In this document: piece by piece, positions 54,559 through 64,000 of the stretch
Layout: every line of letters starts with the position of its first letter
Position numbering within the stretch: the stretch's first letter is position 1
Assembly (NCBI RefSeq): GCF_000308515.1
Contig: NZ_BAFV01000029.1
Span: 124,001 to 188,000 of the forward strand
From: Nocardia carnea NBRC 14403
GTDB lineage: Bacteria; Actinomycetota; Actinomycetes; Mycobacteriales; Mycobacteriaceae
Length of the DNA stretch: 64,000 nt
Direction: 5' to 3'
The notes under the pieces: generated by a model
Database searches by the model: none
What the model was told of the DNA's origin: nothing
What the model saw: only the letters and a program-made list of their open reading frames with translations
Translations under genes and position numbers: made by a program

Positions 54559-54580
54559 TTAGGTAAGCCTGACCTATACT
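54551..54580 (+). promoter_or_regulatory. promoter with second IdeR iron box
   Basis: TTAGGTAAGCCTGACCTAT (54559-54577) matches the IdeR consensus at about 15 of 19 positions. It lies between TTGCCT (-35) and TATACT (-10, 54575-54580) with 18-bp spacing. The architecture is identical to the box 770 bp upstream, but no coding sequence starts close behind it. Confidence 0.85.
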
Positions 54581-54586
54581 TGGAAG

Positions 54587-54680
54587 CGGCGTACGGATCG
54601 CGCGAGAGTCCCGAGGGCTGCGGTGACCCCCGATCCAGACGCGCGGCGGGCTCCACGACATGTGGGGCCCGCCGCTTTCA
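54587..54680 (+). ncRNA. candidate iron-responsive small RNA (MrsI-like)
   Basis: An IdeR-boxed promoter would start transcription near 54587, and a strong terminator ends at 54675, giving a transcript of about 95 nt with no plausible reading frame. In M. tuberculosis the IdeR-regulated sRNA MrsI lies between Rv1846c (blaI) and Rv1847 (PaaI-like thioesterase). Here the same two neighbours flank this unit, with one extra iron-regulated gene inserted. The call rests on promoter, terminator and synteny; I could not compare sequences. Confidence 0.7.
54643..54678 (+). terminator. terminator of the small RNA
   Basis: A 14-bp stem (GCGGCGGGCTCCAC with GTGGGGCCCGCCGC, one G-T pair), loop GACAT, followed by TTT. 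Confidence 0.88.
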
Positions 54681-54906
54681 TTCCCGGATGACATACGGAC
54701 CGAAACTCTGCACGGATCGCGTACGGCCGGCGTCGCCCCGGCCGTGGTACGCACAGGACGCTCCGGGGCCGACGACCGAGCTGGGCGGCGAGCGTTCGAT
54801 CGCACCGGAACAGAGCGGCAGCGCGCGCAGCCGAAAGGCGAATCCCGGGACGTGTATCGGGCAACCGGTTCGGCCCCGTACACGGCCACCGTGCGATTGT
54901 TGAGAC

Positions 54907-55353
54907 ATGACCGAACAGCAGACCGGGCTCCCGCAGTCGATGGCCGATCTCGGCCCCGAGGAGCTGAACGAGATCAGCAAGGGGACCTTCGCGGGCCTGA
55001 TGGGCCTGAAGGTGACCGAACTGGGCCCGGACCGGGTGCGGGGTGAATGGGTCGTCACTCCGCAGCATCATCAGCCGGCCGGGATCCAGAACGGCGGGGT
55101 CCTGTGTACCGCCGTGGAAACGCTCGCCAGCACCGGCGCCTCGGCCTGGTACGGGGACCGGGGAATCGTGGTCGGAGTCAACAACTCCACCGACTTCCTG
55201 CGGGCCGTACGCGCCGGCAAGCTCACCGCCGAGGCCACACCGATTCATCGGGGCGGGATGCAGCAGCTATGGCAGGTCCTGGTCACCGACGAGGAGGATC
55301 GGCTGGTCGCGCGCGGTCAGGTACGGATACAGAATCTGCCGCACCGGTCCTGA
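54907..55353 (+). CDS. PaaI-type hotdog thioesterase (Rv1847-like)
   Basis: A 148-aa hotdog-fold protein. HHQPAGIQNGGVLCTAVETLAS is the family active-site stretch (HxxxGIxNGGxxxxxxE), and GIVVGVNNSTDFLRAVRAGKL is the following strand pair. It hydrolyses acyl- or aryl-CoA thioesters; the physiological substrate is unknown. It lies 227 bp after the small RNA terminator and starts with ATG 54907. Confidence 0.9.
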   Translation: MTEQQTGLPQSMADLGPEELNEISKGTFAGLMGLKVTELGPDRVRGEWVVTPQHHQPAGIQNGGVLCTAVETLASTGASAWYGDRGIVVGVNNSTDFLRAVRAGKLTAEATPIHRGGMQQLWQVLVTDEEDRLVARGQVRIQNLPHRS

Positions 55354-55510
55354 GGCCTGGGCGGCACAACGGCGGCCGAACGAAAGCCGGGCCGCGGCCG
55401 CGCGGACAGCGCGGCCGCGACCCGGCCAACGAGCGAACTCGGATATCTCCGGGCACCTGGGACGTCTCCGGTTGCTCGGGGCCTCCGGCTGCTCGGATAT
55501 GTGGGGTTGC

Positions 55511-56275
55511 TCAGATTCCGCCGGTCGACAGCAGGCCACCGTCGACGCGCACTGTTTCGCCGGTGATCCACTGCGCCTGCTCCGAGGCCAGGAACGCGAT
55601 CAGCCGGGCCACATCCTCCGGCGAACCGAGCCGCTTCATCGGATAGACCTGCGCCGCGGCCTCCTCGTCGGCCGAGTACAGCGCATCGGCGAAACTGGTC
55701 TTCACCACACCGGGCGCGACTGCGTTGACCCGGATCTTCGGGCCGAGCTGCCAGGCGAGTTCGTCGGTGAGCCGGATCAGCGCCGCCTTGGAGGCGCCGT
55801 AGGCGGCGATCACCCCGGTGGAGCGCAGGCCCGCGACGCTGGCCACGTTCACCACGGCACCGCCGTGTTCGCCCATCCAGGCCTTGTACGCCTCCTGGAT
55901 ATAGCCCAGGGCGGCGACGACGTTCACATCGAAGATCTTGCGGACCGCGTCGAGATCGGCCTCCATCAGGGAGCCGTACACCGGGTTGATGCCGGTGTTG
56001 TTGATCAGAATGTCCAGCGACCCGAATTCGGTGACAGCCCGCTGGACCGCAGCCGTGCGTGCCTCGGCGTCACCGGAGTTACCGGCCACCGCGACGACCT
56101 CGCCCTGATGCCCCAACCCGCGCAGTTCGGCGGCCGCCTTCTCCAGCGGTTCGGGTTTGCGCGCGGTGATCAGCACGTTTGCGCCCCGGCTCAGCAGCTC
56201 TGCGGCCACCGCGTAGCCGATACCCCGGCTGGCCCCGGAGACCAGCGCGCTCTTACCCAACAGATCGGTGCTCAT
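55511..56275 (-). CDS. short-chain dehydrogenase/reductase (FabG-like)
   Basis: A 254-aa SDR with the cofactor motif SGASRGIGYAVA, NNTG, catalytic Ser in NVASVAG, YGASK (Tyr and Lys) and the C-terminal WITGETVRVDGG. The Arg after the Rossmann turn (TARKPE) favours NADP(H). The substrate cannot be predicted. It is divergent from the ABC-F gene with a 191-bp spacer. Confidence 0.92.
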   Translation of the reverse strand: MSTDLLGKSALVSGASRGIGYAVAAELLSRGANVLITARKPEPLEKAAAELRGLGHQGEVVAVAGNSGDAEARTAAVQRAVTEFGSLDILINNTGINPVYGSLMEADLDAVRKIFDVNVVAALGYIQEAYKAWMGEHGGAVVNVASVAGLRSTGVIAAYGASKAALIRLTDELAWQLGPKIRVNAVAPGVVKTSFADALYSADEEAAAQVYPMKRLGSPEDVARLIAFLASEQAQWITGETVRVDGGLLSTGGI

Positions 56276-56466
56276 AGCCGGGCACGTTACCGTGTCCGAG
56301 ACGGCTGCCGGTCGGCAGCGGCGGTGCCGGTGGCGGCAGCGGTCGGGGCCACCGCGCGGGCAGGTAAAATCGGTGGTTCCGTGTCCGGATACGGCCGATG
56401 ATGGGTGGAAAGTTCCGCCCGAACCCGCCGGACCGTCGCCCCCAACCTGCTGCCGAGGAGATATCT

Positions 56467-58098
56467 GTGATCACCGCGACCGACCTCGAGGTCCGGGCCG
56501 GCGTCCGTACCCTGCTGTCCGCGCCCGGACCGGCGCTGCGGGTACAGGCCGGCGACCGGATCGGCCTGGTCGGCCGGAACGGCGCCGGTAAGACGACCAC
56601 CCTGCGCATCCTGGCCGGGGAAGGCGAACCGTACGCCGGCACGATCATGCGGTCGAGCGATATCGGCTACCTGCCGCAGGATCCGCGCGAAGGCAATCTC
56701 GATGTGCTGGCGCGCGACCGGGTGCTCTCGGCCCGCGGCCTGGACGCACTGATCCGGGATATGGAGAAGCAGCAGGCGCTCATGGCCGAGCTCGCCGACG
56801 AAACCGAACGCGAGCGGGCCGTACGCAAGTACGGGCGGCTCGAGGATCGGTTCTCCGCGCTCGGCGGCTACGTCGCGGAAAGCGAATCCGCCCGGATCTG
56901 TCACAGCCTGGGCCTGCCGGACCGGGTGCTGGGGCAACCGCTGCGGACGCTCTCGGGCGGTCAGCGGCGGCGAATCGAGCTGGCCCGCATTCTGTTCGCG
57001 GCCTCCGACGGCAGCGGCGGACGGTCCGATACCACGTTGCTGCTCGACGAACCCACGAACCACCTGGACGCCGATTCCATCACCTGGCTGCGCGGGTTCC
57101 TGCAGAACCACGACGGCGGGCTCATCGTGATCAGCCACGATGTGGAGCTGCTCGCGGACGTCGTGAACAAGGTGTGGTTCCTCGACGCCGTCCGCGGGGA
57201 AGCCGATGTCTACAACATGGGCTGGACCAAATATCTCGATGCCCGCGCCACCGACGAGCAGCGGCGCCGCCGGGAACGCGCCAACGCCGAGAAGAAGGCC
57301 TCGGCGCTGCGGACCCAGGCCGCCAAACTGGGTGCCAAGGCCACGAAAGCCGTTGCCGCCCAGAATATGGCCAAACGCGCCGATCGGCTGCTCGCCGAAC
57401 TGGACGAGGTGCGCGTTGCGGACAAGGTCGCGCGGATCAAATTCCCGGAACCGGCGCCCTGCGGTAAGACCCCGTTGATGGCGGAGAACCTCACCAAGGT
57501 CTACGGGTCGCTGGAAATCTTCACCGGCGTGGATCTGGCGATCGATCGGGGCAGTCGCGTGGTGGTCCTGGGTCTCAACGGTGCCGGTAAGACCACCCTG
57601 CTGCGGCTGCTCGGCGGTACCGAGGAGCCGACCGGCGGCTCGCTGGTGCCCGGTCACGGGCTGAAAGTCGGGTACTTCGCGCAGGAACACGACACCCTCG
57701 ACGATACGGCCAGCGTCTGGGAGAACATCCGGCATGCGGCACCCGATGCGGGCGAACAGGAATTACGCGGTCTGCTGGGCGCCTTCATGTTCAGCGGTCC
57801 GCAGCTCGACCAGCCCGCGGGGACACTGTCCGGTGGCGAAAAGACCCGCCTGGCGCTGGCCGGGCTGGTCTCCTCGGCGGCGAACGTGCTGTTGCTCGAC
57901 GAACCGACCAACAACCTGGACCCCATCTCCCGTGAACAGGTCCTCGACGCGCTGCGCACCTACGCCGGTGCGGTCGTGCTGGTCACCCACGATCCCGGTG
58001 CCGCCGAAGCCTTGAATCCGGAGCGGGTGATCCTGCTCCCGGACGGCACCGAGGACCACTGGTCGGCCGAGTACCTGGAATTGATTCAGCTCGCGTGA
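56467..58098 (+). CDS. ABC-F family ATPase (translation factor type)
   Basis: A 543-aa protein with two ATPase domains in tandem and no membrane segment: GRNGAGKTT and LNGAGKTT Walker A motifs, signatures LSGGQRRR and LSGGEKTR, Walker B LLLDEPTNHLD and LLLDEPTNNLD. The linker (about 260-330) is helical and basic, as in EttA/Uup relatives. Such proteins act on the ribosome, some protecting it from antibiotics. The GTG start at 56467 after GAGGAG is preferred to a longer frame. The counterpart in mycobacteria is Rv1473. Confidence 0.9.
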   Translation: MITATDLEVRAGVRTLLSAPGPALRVQAGDRIGLVGRNGAGKTTTLRILAGEGEPYAGTIMRSSDIGYLPQDPREGNLDVLARDRVLSARGLDALIRDMEKQQALMAELADETERERAVRKYGRLEDRFSALGGYVAESESARICHSLGLPDRVLGQPLRTLSGGQRRRIELARILFAASDGSGGRSDTTLLLDEPTNHLDADSITWLRGFLQNHDGGLIVISHDVELLADVVNKVWFLDAVRGEADVYNMGWTKYLDARATDEQRRRRERANAEKKASALRTQAAKLGAKATKAVAAQNMAKRADRLLAELDEVRVADKVARIKFPEPAPCGKTPLMAENLTKVYGSLEIFTGVDLAIDRGSRVVVLGLNGAGKTTLLRLLGGTEEPTGGSLVPGHGLKVGYFAQEHDTLDDTASVWENIRHAAPDAGEQELRGLLGAFMFSGPQLDQPAGTLSGGEKTRLALAGLVSSAANVLLLDEPTNNLDPISREQVLDALRTYAGAVVLVTHDPGAAEALNPERVILLPDGTEDHWSAEYLELIQLA

Positions 58099-58180
58099 GT
58101 TTCATCACAAGAACTCATTGCCGGATGCTCGCCGAATGCTTAGCCTGAGAGTGACGCTGCTCGGCGACTCGGAGGAAGCC

Positions 58181-58414
58181 ATGGGCGACAGGCCGGTACA
58201 GAGCAAGAGCACATTGGGTAAAGGCACCCGCGTCACGGGAAAGTCACGCGACCGCCTGCAGTCCCAGTTGAAGAAGCAATACGAAGCAGGGGCGAGCATC
58301 AGGTCGCTGGCACGTGCGACCGGGCGTTCCTACGGGTTCATCCACAATGTGTTGACGGAGTCGCATGTGCAGCTCCGCAGCCGTGGTGGCGCGAACCGCC
58401 GTAAAGCCCGCTAG
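58181..58414 (+). CDS. small helix-turn-helix protein
   Basis: A 77-aa basic protein with a helix-turn-helix segment (YEAGASIRSLARATGRSYGF). GGAGGA precedes ATG 58181. It follows the ABC-F gene by 82 bp, as Rv1473A follows Rv1473 in M. tuberculosis. The sequence is typical of the small DNA-binding proteins conserved in Mycobacteriales; its target is unknown. Confidence 0.85.
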   Translation: MGDRPVQSKSTLGKGTRVTGKSRDRLQSQLKKQYEAGASIRSLARATGRSYGFIHNVLTESHVQLRSRGGANRRKAR

Positions 58415-58500
58415 CCGCACCGTATCGGCAGGCCCCGCCGCCGGATATCGACCCGGCGGCGCGCGGCCCGGTGTGCTGTGACGAGCCGGAGATGCCCGGT

Positions 58501-59460
58501 TCACCAGCCGGGTACCGCGCTGTCGCCGTGCGCCAGCAGGCCGGCGAGACTGGCGAAGATCGGCAGCCCGGTCTTGATCTCGAGATAGGCGAACTGTCCC
58601 TGCGGGTTGACCTCGAGGAAATAGTGCTCGCCGTCGAGACCCACCCGCAGATCCAGCACGCCGAAGCGGAGTCCGAGCGTGCCCATCAGGGTGGCCAGTG
58701 ATTTGCTGACCCCGGCCGGAAGGCGAGCCGGGGAGAAATCGACCGAGACGTCGAGTCGCGAGTCGACGCGGCCCGCACCCGCGCGGGAATCGATCCGGAC
58801 CGTCCACTCCTGCCCGTCCACCCAGACCACGCGTAGATCGCATTCGGGATCGATATACCGCTGGAAGATCGTCGGCGCCCAGCGGATCGCACCCAGCCGG
58901 TCCAGATCGGCGGGTTCGATGAGCCGGGTCTCGGCGAACTCCGCCCGGGACGTGCCGGTGCGTTTGAAAACGACCCGCCCCGGACTGTTTTCGACGAATT
59001 CGCGGGCCGCACCGGGATCGTTGGTGACCAGGGTCTCCGGAATCGCGCAGCCGGCCCGGCGGGCGGTGTCGAGCTGCACGATTTTGCGGTGGGCGAGCCG
59101 ATCGTGGCCGGGATCGTTGACCCACCGGGCCGGTAGCGACCACAACAGCCCTTGCGCGAACCCATCGCATTCGGCCTGCCGGTAGGCGTCGTCGTCGGCA
59201 CGGATCCCGGCCGGGACCCGGCTGGGATACGGACGCCGCCACCACACCGCGCGGACGTCGTCGAGGCCGGACAGACCCGCCAACGAGCGTGTGCTCGCGG
59301 ACCCGTCGAGCCGGAAACTGCCCGATTCCCGGGGGAAATCGCGGAGATCGAGCCGTAGTGTGGCGATGCCGTACTGTTCTCGCAGCGTGGACTGCATGGC
59401 GGCGGCGTGCAGATCATCGGATTCGGAGACGATGAGGACCGACCCCTGCCGGGTGGTCAT
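58501..59460 (-). CDS. MvdD-like ATP-grasp peptide ligase (graspetide maturase)
   Basis: A 319-aa protein with the whole MvdC/MvdD pattern: an N-terminal pre-ATP-grasp part (VLIVSESDDLHA), AVWWRRPYPS, WVNDPGHDRLAHRKIVQLDTA, PETLVTNDPGAAREFVE, the DLRVVWV motif (DxR, peptide-contacting in the family) and FLEVNPQGQFAYLE with the metal Glu/Asn. These enzymes phosphorylate Asp/Glu side chains and form ester or amide macrocycles in a precursor peptide. ATG 59460 is 11 bases after the stop of the gene for the likely substrate. The family is established; macrocyclisation here is inferred. Confidence 0.88.
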   Translation of the reverse strand: MTTRQGSVLIVSESDDLHAAAMQSTLREQYGIATLRLDLRDFPRESGSFRLDGSASTRSLAGLSGLDDVRAVWWRRPYPSRVPAGIRADDDAYRQAECDGFAQGLLWSLPARWVNDPGHDRLAHRKIVQLDTARRAGCAIPETLVTNDPGAAREFVENSPGRVVFKRTGTSRAEFAETRLIEPADLDRLGAIRWAPTIFQRYIDPECDLRVVWVDGQEWTVRIDSRAGAGRVDSRLDVSVDFSPARLPAGVSKSLATLMGTLGLRFGVLDLRVGLDGEHYFLEVNPQGQFAYLEIKTGLPIFASLAGLLAHGDSAVPGW

Positions 59461-59471
59461 CGTGCTGCCGC

Positions 59472-59918
59472 TCAGTCGAGACTGTCGCAGTGGACACCGT
59501 CGTCGCTGCTGTTGTGCGACCGGGTCTGCGCGAAGGTGAAGGTCGCCGGGTGATGTGGTAATTCGGCGAGATGTAGCCGCCGCGCCCAGGTTTCGGTGAG
59601 CCGGCGGAGCTGGGTATCGCCGAGGGCCGGTGACGGGGGCGCCGCCAGCGTCAGCGGCCGTTCCCCCACATCGATACGGAGCCGGCGGGTGAAATCGGCG
59701 GTCGCGCCGGACCGGATATCGACCAGGACCGCGCCCGCAGGGGAGCTGGACCGGCCGTCGTGCTCGCGGATCCCGAGTACATCGCAGGGATCGAACGTCC
59801 ACGTCCCGTCCGCGACCTGGATCCGGACAGCGCCCTCGTCGTGCCCGAGGAGCACACCGGCGAGGGTGGCCACCGCATCGGATTGCGTTGTGCCGACGGG
59901 AGGCAGGACATCGGTCAT
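59472..59918 (-). CDS. possible graspetide precursor, 148 aa
   Basis: A 148-aa protein encoded directly before the ATP-grasp ligase, with GGAGAAA before the ATG. Residues 10-125 look like a small folded domain (VATLAGVLLGHDEGAVRIQV, WTFDPCDVLGI, VLVDIRSGATADFTRRLRID). After ATFTFAQT the last 15 residues are rich in Ser, Asn, Asp and His and end in CDSLD. That tail has the acceptor/donor mix (Ser/Thr and Asp) of a graspetide core. It is longer than classic precursors (60-90 aa), so it could also be a partner protein. No protease or exporter gene is adjacent. Confidence 0.6.
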   Translation of the reverse strand: MTDVLPPVGTTQSDAVATLAGVLLGHDEGAVRIQVADGTWTFDPCDVLGIREHDGRSSSPAGAVLVDIRSGATADFTRRLRIDVGERPLTLAAPPSPALGDTQLRRLTETWARRLHLAELPHHPATFTFAQTRSHNSSDDGVHCDSLD

Positions 59919-60130
59919 CTGATTTCTCCGATCTAGCTCGCAATGTGCCACGACCCGAGCGCGTCCGGATCATAACGCCGCCGAGGGGCGGTGGCGGCCG
60001 ATATCGCCGGATTTGCGTCCATAGAAGGCCGATTTCGAGACCGGGGAAATTACCGGGACGGAAGTTTTCCGGAAACAGGGTAGAACGGCCCGGCGGCCGG
60101 AAGGTTTGCCGAATGCTTCGGAGGTGCCGT

Positions 60131-60547
60131 TCAGCCGCCGAGGAGTTCGGGCTTCTCGGCCAGTGCGCGCAAACGGCCCGCCGGATCCGTGACCAATCGG
60201 CGAGCATCCAGATCCAGCACTCCGCCGACACCGACCACCTCGGCCGAGAGTGTGTCGTCGGCGCGGATCATCTCCTGCCGAATGCGATAGGTTTTGCCCG
60301 AACCCCATTCGAACTCGCAGCTCACCCGGACCTCGTCGCCGCTGCGCAGTTCGCGCCGGTACTTGATGGTGGTTTCGAGAATGACGGGTCCCAGCCGGGC
60401 CGCCACCAGTTTGTCCGCCTGCAGGCCCGCCGCGACCAGGCACTCCCAGCGGGCGTGTTCGGCGTACTGCAGATAGACCGCCTGATTGACATGGCCCTGG
60501 ACGTCGAGTTCGTAACCACGGACAGTGATGGGGACGGAGAAGGTCAT
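60131..60547 (-). CDS. hotdog acyl-CoA thioesterase (4HBT/YbgC type)
   Basis: A 138-aa protein with the N-terminal active-site region RGYELDVQGHVNQAVYLQYAEHARWE (Asp and HVN of the 4-hydroxybenzoyl-CoA thioesterase family) and the strand LRSGDEVRVSCEFEWG. ATG 60547 is chosen for the family's usual start. It lies 49 bp after the TetR stop, probably in one operon with acnR. The substrate is unknown. Confidence 0.88.
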   Translation of the reverse strand: MTFSVPITVRGYELDVQGHVNQAVYLQYAEHARWECLVAAGLQADKLVAARLGPVILETTIKYRRELRSGDEVRVSCEFEWGSGKTYRIRQEMIRADDTLSAEVVGVGGVLDLDARRLVTDPAGRLRALAEKPELLGG

Positions 60548-60596
60548 ACCTCTGCGAACTCGCGTCGGACCACTGTTGTTCCCGCCGCACCGGCGC

Positions 60597-61163
60597 TCAG
60601 GGACGGCGTCGTACCGAAGCCTCCACCAGATCCAGCACGGCGGTGAGGTTTTCGTTCGTATGCCCGGACGCGATGCGGGCGATGAGACCGTCCAGCACCA
60701 GGTCGAGGTAGCCCAGCAGCACATCGGTGGGTACATCGTCGCGCAGCGCTCCGGCCGCCTTACGGCGCTCCAGCCGGGCCAGGGTGGCCGCGGTGAGCTC
60801 GGCCGAACGCTGTGTCCAGCTCGACCGGAACTCGGGATCGGTGCGCAGCCGCCGGGCGATCTCCAGCCGGGTGCCCAGCCAGTTGTACTCCTGCGGGTCG
60901 GCGAGCATATCCCGCATCACCTGCACGATGCCCTGGTTGGCCGCGACCTCGGCCATCCGCTCGGCATCCTCCTGGGCCAGCGCCAGGAAGAGAGCGTCCT
61001 TATCGCGGAAATGGTGGAAGATCGCGCCCCGAGACAGGCCGATGGCATCCTCCAGGCGGCGCACGGTGGCGCCGTCGTATCCGAACTCGGCGAAACAGCG
61101 GCGCGCGCCGTCGAGTATCTGTGTGCGCCGGGCGGCCAGATGATCGTCGCTGACCTTGGGCAT
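60597..61163 (-). CDS. acnR: TetR-family repressor of aconitase (AcnR)
   Basis: A 188-aa TetR protein with DNA-binding part ILDGARRCFAEFGYDGATVRRLEDAIGLSRGAIFHHF and a helical ligand domain. GGAGGAG stands before ATG 61163; the longer start lacks this. In Corynebacterium the equivalent gene directly downstream of acn encodes AcnR, which represses acn and senses citrate with Mg2+. Position and orientation after aconitase support this identity. Its operator upstream of acn is outside the window. Confidence 0.88.
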   Translation of the reverse strand: MPKVSDDHLAARRTQILDGARRCFAEFGYDGATVRRLEDAIGLSRGAIFHHFRDKDALFLALAQEDAERMAEVAANQGIVQVMRDMLADPQEYNWLGTRLEIARRLRTDPEFRSSWTQRSAELTAATLARLERRKAAGALRDDVPTDVLLGYLDLVLDGLIARIASGHTNENLTAVLDLVEASVRRRP

Positions 61164-61415
61164 GGACTTCTCCTCCACAGCGGGGGATGGATACGAAATG
61201 ACGAGCGGTGGGTCACAGATACGCGCATCCCCGCCGCGGCCGAGACCGAGGCGGGGAATCCCGGTGTCTACTATGTGATCCCGGATGAACCGTGCCGCAT
61301 CCGGGTCCGGCGTGGCCTTGCGGCCGGCCGGGCGCCTCGCGGAATGCCCGGGAGCGGCCCGCGCACCGGAGCCCGGAACCGGATGAGCCGGCGGCTCGGG
61401 GCACGGTATCCGGTA

Positions 61416-61443
61416 CGCGAGCCCGGTAGCTACCGGGCTCGCG
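61416..61443 (-). terminator. terminator after aconitase
   Basis: A perfect 13-bp stem (CGCGAGCCCGGTA and its complement) around GC, 11 bp past the acn stop. The acnR gene beyond it therefore needs either read-through or its own promoter in the 250-bp spacer, where I saw no metal box. Confidence 0.88.
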
Positions 61444-61453
61444 GTACCTGCGA

Positions 61454-64000
<2,547 letters not shown>

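Overview
The window is high-GC DNA from a mycolic-acid actinomycete (order Mycobacteriales), most likely a Nocardia. Two blocks match remembered mycobacterial gene orders: two CNNM/CBS membrane proteins - guaB1 - blaR/blaI - iron-regulated spacer - PaaI-type thioesterase (Rv1841c-Rv1847 of M. tuberculosis), and ABC-F ATPase - small HTH protein - TetR - aconitase (Rv1473-Rv1475c). No rRNA, tRNA, CRISPR array, transposase or phage gene was seen.

1-32 kb is a salicylate-primed, heterocyclising NRPS cluster whose left edge is cut by the window. A half-ABC pair (1-2662) faces a minus-strand operon: O-methyltransferase, P450, flavin halogenase-like enzyme, salicylate synthase and a decayed alpha/beta hydrolase. 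Divergent from it is a plus-strand operon with two giant NRPSs (8967-24724), a saccharopine-dehydrogenase-like reductase, a thiazolinyl imine reductase and a second P450. The assembly line reads ArCP-(Cy-A-PCP)x3 on the first protein and TubC dock-Cy-A[MT]-PCP-TE on the second. That is four cyclisation modules, predicted to make a salicyl tetra-azoline/azolidine metallophore. No salicyl-AMP ligase is visible; it is presumably upstream of base 1. Next come a methyltransferase, a flavin-reductase fragment, a Fur/Zur-family regulator and an MFS exporter.

Regulation points to zinc. Four near-palindromic 7-1-7 AT-rich sites matching the actinobacterial Zur box lie at 8933, 29320, 30404 and 40152, each in front of or between cluster genes. 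No good IdeR iron box was found in this part. The cluster is therefore best read as a Zur-controlled zincophore of the coelibactin type.

32-42.7 kb is an accessory region: a cation/proton antiporter; a sulfur- and PLP-centred group (acyl-CoA-dehydrogenase-like protein, PLP decarboxylase split by an in-frame stop, CysK-rhodanese fusion, cysteine-desulfurase-like enzyme); a methyltransferase under a Zur box; the 3' remnant of a second MFS exporter; and an orphan hypX.

42.8-64 kb is mostly core chromosome: MHYT protein, LVIVD-repeat secreted protein, the CNNM pair, guaB1, a blaI-blaR-helicase operon with a BlaI operator, an IdeR-boxed gene followed by an IdeR-boxed ~95-nt small RNA candidate at the position of mycobacterial MrsI, a PaaI thioesterase, an SDR, an ABC-F protein, a probable graspetide pair (148-aa possible precursor plus MvdD-like ATP-grasp ligase), a hotdog thioesterase, acnR and aconitase (cut by the right edge).
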